DNA of 5,096 nucleotides, from the NCBI GenBank assembly GCA_937880065.1, contig CALFMA010000426.1:1-5096 (forward strand). Reading direction: 5' to 3'. Below the pieces are notes generated by a model. The model worked only from the letters and a program-made list of their open reading frames with translations, made no database searches and was not told where the DNA came from. Source of the stretch: an uncultured Ruminococcus sp. (GTDB lineage: Bacteria; Bacillota_A; Clostridia; Oscillospirales; Ruminococcaceae). This document shows positions 1 through 4,022 of the stretch, piece by piece (position 1 is the first letter of the stretch; each line of letters begins with the position of its first letter). Made by a program: the position numbers and the translations under genes.

Positions 1-176
1 TTGTGCAGATTAACGGAAAGGTTAAGGCAAAGCTTAACATTGCTGTTGACGAGGATAAGGACGTTGTAATGGAAATGGCAATGTCTGACGAGGCTGTAAA
101 GGCTGCAATTGAGGGTAAAAATATCGTAAAACAGATATATGTACCAAATAAGCTTGTTAATATTGTTGCAAAATAA
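1..176 (+). CDS. leuS: Leucyl-tRNA synthetase, C-terminal end (partial)
   Basis: This is the last 57 residues of leucyl-tRNA synthetase, which charges tRNA-Leu with leucine in the cytoplasm. The reading frame starts at base 3 and ends at TAA 174-176; the rest of the gene lies off the left edge. The visible part opens with [10 protein letters not shown] and closes with [13 protein letters not shown]. These match the family's C-terminal domain, where 'VNGK(V/L)R' and 'VPGKLVNIV' are conserved, and this small domain contacts the tRNA elbow and long variable arm. No terminator hairpin follows, so transcripts may run into the rpsU region, although rpsU has its own promoter 28 bases on. A tRNA-Leu operon lies about 3.3 kb downstream, which may be coincidence. 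The assignment rests on a short fragment with strongly conserved motifs. Confidence 0.9.
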   Translation, partial: VQINGKVKAKLNIAVDEDKDVVMEMAMSDEAVKAAIEGKNIVKQIYVPNKLVNIVAK

Positions 177-203
177 CGAATTTTTGAAATAACTAAAAAA
201 TGC

Positions 204-232
204 TTGACATACGGGGCAAAATGTGGTAAAAT
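204..232 (+). promoter_or_regulatory. Sigma-A promoter of rpsU
   Basis: The -35 box TTGACA (204-209) is followed by a 17-base spacer and the -10 box TAAAAT (227-232). An extended -10 TG lies at 224-225. Transcription should start near 239, giving a leader of about 109 bases before rpsU. Confidence 0.85.
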
Positions 233-238
233 AATGTT

Positions 239-347
239 ATATTCGTTTATAGTATGAGGTATCGTTGACTGACATCCGCAAGGATGATTAGCATATAGCT
301 CCGGGGTTTCCTGTGGGCAACCTCTGAACAAGGGAGGGAAAAGGTAA
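239..347 (+). promoter_or_regulatory. Structured 5' leader of rpsU (candidate autoregulatory RNA)
   Basis: The leader carries two clear stem-loops. The first (269-291) pairs CTGACATCC with GGATG-A-TTAG around a GCAA (GNRA) tetraloop; A287 is bulged and one pair is G-U. The second (303-324) pairs GGGGTT with AACCTC (one wobble), has a T309/C318 mismatch, then CC/GG around a 4-base loop. Bases CCTC 321-324, the 3' side of the second stem, could instead pair with GAGG 334-337 in the ribosome binding site (GGGAGGG 332-338). The two pairings exclude each other, so a translational switch is possible. Many ribosomal-protein genes are controlled by leaders like this. That this one senses bS21 is inference, and I do not recognise it as a named motif. 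Confidence 0.5.
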
Positions 348-521
348 ATGGCAGAAGTTCGTGTTGGTAAGAACGAGTCACTTGACACAGCTCTTAAGAG
401 ATTCAAGAGATCATGTGCTAAGGACGGCGTTATTGCTGAAGTACGTAAGAGAGAGCATTATGAGAAGCCTTCTGTAAAGCGTAAGAAGAAGTCTGAGGCA
501 GCTCGTAAGCGTAAGTATTAA
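348..521 (+). CDS. rpsU: 30S ribosomal protein bS21
   Basis: The gene encodes bS21, a small basic protein of the 30S subunit that sits near the 3' end of 16S rRNA and helps initiation on natural mRNAs. The product is 57 residues, normal for Firmicutes. It starts [20 protein letters not shown], continues with [20 protein letters not shown], and ends in a lysine/arginine-rich tail ([14 protein letters not shown]), all typical of the family. The start is ATG 348, ten bases after GGGAGGG (332-338). The gene is transcribed from its own promoter through a folded leader and ends at a terminator (543-568). It is too short for many gene finders but is unmistakable. Confidence 0.97.
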   Translation: MAEVRVGKNESLDTALKRFKRSCAKDGVIAEVRKREHYEKPSVKRKKKSEAARKRKY

Positions 522-542
522 TCTTACAGCATATGAAATTTA

Positions 543-568
543 AGCGGGCGATTTTTCGTCCGCTTTTT
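543..568 (+). terminator. Intrinsic terminator after rpsU
   Basis: A 9-bp stem (AGCGGGCGA 543-551 with TCGTCCGCT 556-564, one G-U pair) closes a TTTT loop and is followed by five Ts (564-568). It lies only six bases before the aroQ ribosome binding site, with no promoter visible between. Expression of aroQ-pepP therefore probably depends on partial read-through. Confidence 0.9.
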
Positions 569-585
569 CATTTAAAGGAGTAAAT

Positions 586-1017
586 ATGATTAAGAAAATT
601 TTAGTTATACATGGACCGAATTTAAATCTTTTGGGGGAGCGTGAACCCGGAGTTTACGGCAGTGCAGGAATTGATGTGCTGAACAGCAATATTATTGACC
701 GTGCCAATGAACAGGGCTTGGAATGTGAGATTTTCCAGTCAAATCACGAGGGATCAATCATTGATAAGCTTCACGCTGCACGTACAGCCTTTGACGGCGT
801 AATCATAAATGCAGGTGCGTATACCCATTACAGCTATGCTATCCGTGACGCTATTGCAGCTATAAAAATTCCTGTAATTGAGGTGCATATAAGCAATATT
901 GACGCAAGAGAGGAATTCCGTGCAAATTCCGTAATCGCTCCCGTTTGCAAGGGAAGTATCTGCGGACTTGGCTTTATGAGCTATTACCTTGCAGTTCAGG
1001 CAATGGCGGAGCTTTGA
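586..1017 (+). CDS. aroQ: Type II 3-dehydroquinate dehydratase
   Basis: This enzyme converts 3-dehydroquinate to 3-dehydroshikimate, the third step of the shikimate pathway to aromatic amino acids. Type II enzymes are cytoplasmic dodecamers. The 143 residues match the usual ~145. The N-terminal motif GPNLNLLGEREPGVYG (10-25) holds R19 and the catalytic Y24. The substrate-binding segment INAGAYTHYSYAIRD (74-88) contains N75, H81 and D88. EVHISN (99-104) contains the catalytic H101, and R112 lies in EEFRANS. The start is ATG 586 behind AAAGGAG (574-580). The stop is followed after one base by the start of the M24 peptidase gene, so the two are almost certainly translated from one message. The order aroQ - M24 peptidase - efp resembles yqhS-yqhT-efp of Bacillus subtilis. 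No promoter is visible after the rpsU terminator. Confidence 0.97.
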   Translation: MIKKILVIHGPNLNLLGEREPGVYGSAGIDVLNSNIIDRANEQGLECEIFQSNHEGSIIDKLHAARTAFDGVIINAGAYTHYSYAIRDAIAAIKIPVIEVHISNIDAREEFRANSVIAPVCKGSICGLGFMSYYLAVQAMAEL

Positions 1018-1018
1018 T

Positions 1019-2086
1019 ATGGGACGTTTTGAAAGACTTTTTGGACTTCTTCCCGACAATGTGGAGAGCGTTCTCATTACATCTGACATAAACAGACGCT
1101 ATTTCACGGGTATGAAATCCTCCGCAGGAACAGTTCTTGCGTTCAGAAATAAAGCGTATCTGCTCATTGATTTCCGCTATATCGAAAAGGCAAGGGGAAC
1201 GGTAAAAACTGCCGAGGTTATTGAAACTAAGGAGCTTTACAAGGAAATTTCCGCACTTCTCCGACAGGAGGGTGTGAAAAATCTTGCTATTGAGGCTATG
1301 GATGTAACCGTAAGCAGACTCAATGTGATGAAAAAGCACCTGAAATGCGTTGATATAATTGAAACGGACGTTTTGAGCAACTCCATAAACAAGCTTCGTA
1401 TGATAAAAGACGAGGAGGAAATGGAGTATATCCGCAAGGCACAGGAAATTGCAGAGTCGGCATTTGACGATATTCTCGGCTTTATCAAGGAGGGTGTGAC
1501 GGAGCGTGAAATTGCCCTTGAACTTGACAGGCTTATGCTTGAAAAGGGTGCGGAGGGAATTTCTTTTGACACAATTGCTCTTGCAGGGGAAAACACATCA
1601 ATGCCTCACGGTGTTCCCTCGGATAAAAAAGTGGAAAAGGGCGAATTCGTTCTTATGGATTTCGGTGCGGTCTATAACGGTTACCACAGCGATATGACGA
1701 GAACTGTTTGTGTTGGCACTCCCGATGAGGAAATGGAGAAGATTTACAACATCGTTCTGACTGCACAGGAAAAGGCAATTGCCGCCGCTAAGGCTGGCAT
1801 AAGCGGAAAAGAACTTGACGGCATAGCAAGACGGCACATCTGTGATGCAGGCTATGGGGAATATTTCGGTCATTCCCTCGGTCACGGCGTAGGTCTTGAA
1901 ATTCACGAGCAGCCCAATGCCGCCCCCTCATACGAGAAAAATCTCGAAAAGGGAACGGTTATAACCATTGAACCGGGCATATATATTGCAGGAAAATTCG
2001 GTGTGAGGATTGAAGATTTTGTCATTTTAACCGAAAATGGATGTATAAATCTGACAAAAAGTGCAAAAAATATAATATCTTTATAA
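1019..2086 (+). CDS. M24B metallopeptidase (Xaa-Pro aminopeptidase/dipeptidase type)
   Basis: This is a cytoplasmic metal-dependent aminopeptidase of the pita-bread fold that removes an N-terminal residue before proline. From ATG 1019 it has 355 residues, normal for YqhT-like enzymes. Residues 1-125 form a creatinase-N-type domain (SVLITSDINRRYFTG near the start) and about 135-350 the catalytic domain. The five metal ligands are visible: D214 (MDFGA), D225 (HSDMTRT), H289 (GHSLGHGVG), E318 (TIEPG) and E332 (VRIEDF); H197 in MPHG is also conserved. An in-frame ATG exists upstream at 989, inside aroQ. I prefer 1019 because GGAG (1008-1011) sits 7 bases before it, it follows the aroQ stop by one base, and the 10 extra residues do not look like the family. 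The sequence does not separate aminopeptidase P from prolidase (PepQ), so no symbol is given. Its neighbour efp also concerns proline-rich proteins, a suggestive but unproven link. Confidence 0.93.
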   Translation: MGRFERLFGLLPDNVESVLITSDINRRYFTGMKSSAGTVLAFRNKAYLLIDFRYIEKARGTVKTAEVIETKELYKEISALLRQEGVKNLAIEAMDVTVSRLNVMKKHLKCVDIIETDVLSNSINKLRMIKDEEEMEYIRKAQEIAESAFDDILGFIKEGVTEREIALELDRLMLEKGAEGISFDTIALAGENTSMPHGVPSDKKVEKGEFVLMDFGAVYNGYHSDMTRTVCVGTPDEEMEKIYNIVLTAQEKAIAAAKAGISGKELDGIARRHICDAGYGEYFGHSLGHGVGLEIHEQPNAAPSYEKNLEKGTVITIEPGIYIAGKFGVRIEDFVILTENGCINLTKSAKNIISL

Positions 2087-2102
2087 TAATTTGCGTAAGG
2101 TA

Positions 2103-2131
2103 TTGCAAAATATACGGAAATATGGTATAAT
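2103..2131 (+). promoter_or_regulatory. Promoter of efp (P1)
   Basis: A -35-like TTGCAA (2103-2108), a 17-base spacer and a perfect TATAAT (2126-2131) with extended -10 TG (2123-2124) lie just after the M24 peptidase stop. Transcription would start near 2138, leaving a leader of about 90 bases. A second possible promoter overlaps the leader: TTGACA 2154-2159, 17 bases, TATACC 2177-2182. It is weaker because of the poor -10. Confidence 0.75.
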
Positions 2132-2150
2132 AGTACATATTAATGATTTG

Positions 2151-2183
2151 CGGTTGACAATGTGTATTGTTATTTGTATACCG
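2151..2183 (+). promoter_or_regulatory. Hairpin in the efp leader
   Basis: TGACAAT (2155-2161) pairs with ATTGTTA (2166-2172) around a GTGT loop, one pair being G-U. CGGT (2151-2154) can close it with ACCG (2180-2183), leaving a 7-base bulge. The stem is AT-rich and modest and coincides with the possible second efp promoter, so it may have no RNA role. Confidence 0.3.
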
Positions 2184-2227
2184 AAAAATTTAATTTATTA
2201 TCATTTAATATTCGGAGGTTTTTATTT

Positions 2228-2785
2228 ATGATTTCAGCAGGCGATTTCAGAAACGGCGTAACTTTTGAGCTTGACGGACAGGTTGTTCAGGTTGTTGAGT
2301 TCCAGCACGTAAAGCCAGGTAAGGGTGCAGCTTTCGTTCGTACAAAGTACAAGAACGTAATCACAGGTTCAGTTGTTGAAACTTCTTTCAACCCTACAGC
2401 TAAGTTCCCTACAGCTTTCGTTGAGAGAAAGGATATGCAGTACAGCTACAATGACGGCGACCTTTACTACTTCATGGATATGGAAACTTATGAGCAGCTT
2501 CCTATCAGCGCATCAGTTCTCGGCGACAACTTCAAGTTTGTTAAGGAAGAAATGATCTGTAAGATTCTCTCATATAAGGGCAATGTTTTCGGTGTTGAGC
2601 CACCTAACTTCGTTGAACTCGTTGTAACACAGACAGATCCCGGATTCAAGGGCGATACAGCTACAAATGCTACAAAGCCTGCTACACTTGAAACAGGTGC
2701 AGAGATTAAGGTTCCTCTCTTTATCGACGAGGGCGAAAAGATTCAGGTTGATACTCGTACAGGCGAGTATATGTCAAGAGCATAA
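2228..2785 (+). CDS. efp: Elongation factor P
   Basis: EF-P binds stalled ribosomes between the P and E sites and promotes peptide bonds at consecutive prolines. The product is 185 residues, the family's standard length, in three beta-barrel domains. The tip loop of domain I is [16 protein letters not shown], with K32 at the apex; this lysine is the modified residue in homologues (5-aminopentanol in Bacillus subtilis). The C-terminal signature [20 protein letters not shown] is intact. The start is ATG 2228, nine bases after GGAGG (2214-2218). An upstream in-frame ATG at 2162 would add 22 residues unlike EF-P and has no ribosome binding site, so it is rejected. Codons are strongly biased (AAG, CTT, GTT, ACA), as expected for a highly expressed gene. 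It has its own promoter upstream and no terminator before the next gene. Confidence 0.98.
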   Translation: MISAGDFRNGVTFELDGQVVQVVEFQHVKPGKGAAFVRTKYKNVITGSVVETSFNPTAKFPTAFVERKDMQYSYNDGDLYYFMDMETYEQLPISASVLGDNFKFVKEEMICKILSYKGNVFGVEPPNFVELVVTQTDPGFKGDTATNATKPATLETGAEIKVPLFIDEGEKIQVDTRTGEYMSRA

Positions 2786-2813
2786 GGGAACTTCAAAAAA
2801 ACTTATCTGCTTT

Positions 2814-2824
2814 TGCTATAAAAT
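2814..2824 (+). promoter_or_regulatory. Possible extended -10 promoter before the acidic zinc-ribbon gene
   Basis: TGCTATAAA (2814-2822) has the extended -10 form, but there is no convincing -35 box: only TTCAAA 2792-2797, at a 19-base spacing. It may be a weak promoter, or the gene may simply be co-transcribed with efp, 67 bases upstream. Confidence 0.3.
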
Positions 2825-2852
2825 TTTGATTTAATGAAAGGGGGAGCTTGTT

Positions 2853-3344
2853 ATGAAGCTTACTGAGAAAATGTCTTATTTACAGGGACTGCTTGACGGT
2901 CTTGACATCGACAATTCCACTAAGGAGGGCAAGGCTCTTATTCAGATGGCTGACGTTATGAATGAGTTGGTTGCTTATGTGGAGGATCTCCAGTCACAGG
3001 TAGACGAGCTTACTGAGCTTTGCGATATTCTTGATCAGGACCTTGGTCAGGTTGAGGATGATATCTATGACGAAGATGAGGACGATTACGATTTTGATGA
3101 CGATTTAGACGATTGTGATGATTGTTTTGACGACGATGAGGACTTTGATTTCGATGATGATGAGCTTTATGAAATTACTTGTCCCTCTTGCGGTGATACA
3201 ATTCTCATTGACGAGGGTATGATTGAGGAAGGCTCTATCAATTGCCCTAACTGCAATGAACTTCTTGAGTTTGACTGCGACGATCTTGTGATTGATGAAG
3301 CAGACAGCGATGAAGCTGAAACTGAGGAAGAAAAGAAAGACTGA
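2853..3344 (+). CDS. CD1247-like acidic zinc-ribbon protein
   Basis: The function is unknown. The 163-residue product has three parts. Residues 1-66 resemble the N-terminal domain of clostridial CD1247-type proteins: KMSYLQGLLDGLDID, then an amphipathic helix rich in L/V/E/D (DVMNELVAYVEDLQSQVDEL) that could form a coiled coil. Residues 67-107 are extremely acidic, almost all D/E with a few aromatics, and include an extra C88-D-D-C91 pair. Residues 108-142 form a zinc ribbon, C110-x2-C113 ... C131-x2-C134. A short acidic tail ends in EEEKKD and tandem in-frame stops TGA-TAA. There is no signal peptide or membrane segment, so it should be cytoplasmic. The start at ATG 2853 has a strong ribosome binding site (AAGGGGGAG 2838-2846). 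The family link is from memory of the N-terminal pattern and cannot be searched here. An acidic nucleic-acid mimic or a metal- or ribosome-associated protein are guesses only. Confidence 0.85.
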   Translation: MKLTEKMSYLQGLLDGLDIDNSTKEGKALIQMADVMNELVAYVEDLQSQVDELTELCDILDQDLGQVEDDIYDEDEDDYDFDDDLDDCDDCFDDDEDFDFDDDELYEITCPSCGDTILIDEGMIEEGSINCPNCNELLEFDCDDLVIDEADSDEAETEEEKKD

Positions 3345-3356
3345 TAATTCACACAT

Positions 3357-3388
3357 AACGGGCGGCTATATGCCGCCTGTTTCGTTTT
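3357..3388 (+). terminator. Intrinsic terminator after the acidic zinc-ribbon gene
   Basis: AACGGGCGGC (3357-3366) pairs with GCCGCCTGTT (3372-3381), ten pairs with one wobble, around a TATAT loop. It is followed by TTTCGTTTT. It closes the efp transcription unit and insulates it from the tRNA operon. Confidence 0.88.
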
Positions 3389-3438
3389 AGAGATACTATT
3401 GAATGATTGAGTAAAAAATATAAATATATATGCACCTA

Positions 3439-3467
3439 TTGACAAAATCCTAAAAATATGGTATAAT
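3439..3467 (+). promoter_or_regulatory. Consensus sigma-A promoter of the tRNA-Leu-like operon
   Basis: Perfect TTGACA (3439-3444), a 17-base spacer and perfect TATAAT (3462-3467) with extended -10 TG (3459-3460). The start point falls near 3474, about 6 bases before the first tRNA-like unit at 3481. Transcription therefore begins practically at that unit, which argues that the unit is meant to be transcribed. Confidence 0.93.
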
Positions 3468-3480
3468 ATTAAAGCAATAT

Positions 3481-3725
3481 GCGGATATGGCGGAATAGGT
3501 AGCTTTACGACTGAGCGCTGCCTGTGGCAGATGAAGCGATTAGAGTAAAGGCGTAGTGGTCGAAATTTTGTGAGCTAATGCGAACAGAAAATTTCGGGTA
3601 CCACAAGAGTCAAGCTGGCTATAAAAGATTTCGTCATAGGTTCAGCAGTTGAGTGGAACAATTTCTTATGAAATCCACCTCGGCAAAAGAGTCCAACCGA
3701 GTAAAAATACGGATTCAAAAAATAA
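3481..3725 (+). ncRNA. tRNA-Leu-like unit 1 with pseudoknot module (candidate new ncRNA)
   Basis: I do not recognise this RNA. It opens with GCGGATATGGCGGAATAGG (3481-3499), a tRNA-Leu 5' end, but has no matching 3' acceptor strand (TATCCGC) and no T arm. Predicted elements in order: CTTTAC 3503-3508 with GTAAAG 3545-3550; inside it CTGCC-TGT-GGCAG (3518-3530), placed like an anticodon stem without a normal loop; a 14-bp hairpin GTGGT-CGAAATTTT 3556-3569 with AAAATTTCG 3588-3596 and ACCAC 3600-3604 (GGT bulge, 18-base loop); GCTG 3614-3617 with CAGC 3643-3646, enclosing CTAT/ATAG; GTGG 3653-3656 with CCAC 3675-3678, enclosing ATTTC-TTAT-GAAAT; and an H-type pseudoknot, CTCGG 3679-3683 with CCGAG 3697-3701 and GAGTCC 3689-3694 with GGATTC 3711-3716. 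It is transcribed from the promoter just upstream, together with unit 2 and the true tRNA. Alternatives: a tRNA gene wrecked by insertions, or a remnant of an element that targeted the tRNA. Confidence 0.55.
3628..3717 (+). repeat. Conserved 3' module, copy 1
   Basis: This aligns without gaps to 3789-3878 (offset 161). Four differences lie in AGGT 3638-3641 and seven in the 66-base structured core 3651-3716. The module begins with ATTTCGTCAT and runs through the bulged hairpin and the pseudoknot. Both copies are followed within 8-10 bases by a GCGGATATGG tRNA-like start. Confidence 0.92.
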
Positions 3726-3887
3726 GCGGATATGGCGGAATAGGCAGACGCGCTGGCTTCGGGTAGCGTCACGCTATTGAATTTATTCATTTCGTCATCA
3801 TCTCAGCAGTTGAGTGGTATAATTTCTTATGAAATCCACCTCGGTGAAAGAGCCCGACCGAGTAAAAATACGGGTTCAGAATAATAT
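3726..3887 (+). ncRNA. tRNA-Leu-like unit 2 with pseudoknot module (candidate new ncRNA)
   Basis: This shorter relative of unit 1 ends exactly at the mature 5' end of tRNA-Leu. Bases 3726-3764 align without gaps to the 5' half of the true tRNA (3888-3926; 9 differences in 39). They keep the D stem as GCG/CGC where the tRNA has GTG/CAC (a compensated change), G18-G19, and a 7-base anticodon-type loop TTCGGGT reading CGG (3760-3762). The 3' side of the anticodon stem is missing. Instead a hairpin TAGCG-TCA-CGCTA (3764-3776) and an AT-rich stretch follow. The conserved module is then repeated: GTGG 3814-3817 with CCAC 3836-3839 around ATTTC-TTAT-GAAAT; CTCGG 3840-3844 with CCGAG 3858-3862; GAGCCC 3850-3855 with GGGTTC 3872-3877. 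RNase P cleavage of the downstream tRNA would create its 3' end. It could instead be a decayed tRNA-Leu pseudogene carrying an inserted repeat. Confidence 0.55.
3789..3878 (+). repeat. Conserved 3' module, copy 2
   Basis: Partner of 3628-3717. In its core (3812-3877) the changes fall in the bulge after GTGG (two), the first pseudoknot loop (two), the short AA/GA loop (one), and one base pair changed on both sides (C3853-G3874 here, T3692-A3713 in copy 1). No predicted pair is broken. Confidence 0.92.
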
Positions 3888-3974
3888 GCGGATATGGTGA
3901 AATTGGCAAACACGCATGGTTCAGGTCCATGTGAACGAAAGTTCTTGCAGGTTCAAGTCCTGTTATCCGCACCA
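3888..3974 (+). tRNA. tRNA-Leu (anticodon CAG)
   Basis: A complete class II tRNA of 87 bases including encoded CCA (3972-3974). Acceptor stem GCGGATA with TATCCGC (3964-3970) and discriminator A3971. D stem GTG/CAC with GG in the loop. Anticodon stem CATGG 3915-3919 with CCATG 3927-3931, loop TTCAGGT, anticodon CAG at 3922-3924, reading CUG codons. The long variable arm GAAC-GAAA-GTTC is typical of leucine tRNA. T arm GCAGG/CCTGT with loop TTCAAGT. It is the last gene of the operon that begins with the two tRNA-like units, followed by a terminator 6 bases after CCA. Confidence 0.97.
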
Positions 3975-3980
3975 AAAAGC

Positions 3981-4012
3981 AAGGCTTCTCGAAATAATCG
4001 GGAAGCCTTTTT
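3981..4012 (+). terminator. Intrinsic terminator after tRNA-Leu, possibly bidirectional
   Basis: AAGGCTTCTCG (3981-3991) pairs with CGGGAAGCCTT (3999-4009), 11 pairs with one wobble, around AAATAAT, then a T run 4008-4012. On the minus strand the same hairpin is followed two bases later by five Ts (complement of 3974-3978), so it could also end the recombinase transcript, whose stop codon is ten bases away. Confidence 0.9.
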
Positions 4013-4022
4013 AATGTTATGC

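Noticed and set aside
303..324. Idea that the second rpsU leader hairpin mimics 16S rRNA helix 45.
   Set aside because: Only a short CCTGTGG resemblance, and the stem strands are in the opposite order.
989..1018. Upstream ATG 989 as the start of the M24 peptidase.
   Set aside because: It lies within aroQ and adds ten residues unlike the family; ATG 1019 has a well-spaced GGAG.
2162..2227. Upstream ATG 2162 as the start of EF-P.
   Set aside because: It adds 22 residues not found in EF-P, has no ribosome binding site, and ATG 2228 follows GGAGG at good spacing and gives the standard 185 residues.
3578..3652. Short plus-strand frame in unit 1 (24 residues, MRTENFGYHK...), considered as a tmRNA-like tag; also the frames starting at ATG 3669 and ATG 3830 (MKSTS...).
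   Set aside because: No ribosome binding site, no Ala-Ala-type tag ending, and a run of this length is expected by chance. The two MKSTS frames differ by amino-acid changes at positions better explained by RNA structure.
3481..3887. Considered tmRNA, a group I intron in tRNA-Leu, hammerhead/twister/HDV-like ribozymes and T-box RNAs for the tRNA-like units.
   Set aside because: The expected signatures are absent: no tmRNA 3' tRNA-like end, no group I P/Q/R/S core, no CTGATGA...GAAA hammerhead core, no T-box specifier with a downstream aminoacyl-tRNA-related gene. Unaided reading could miss a divergent member.
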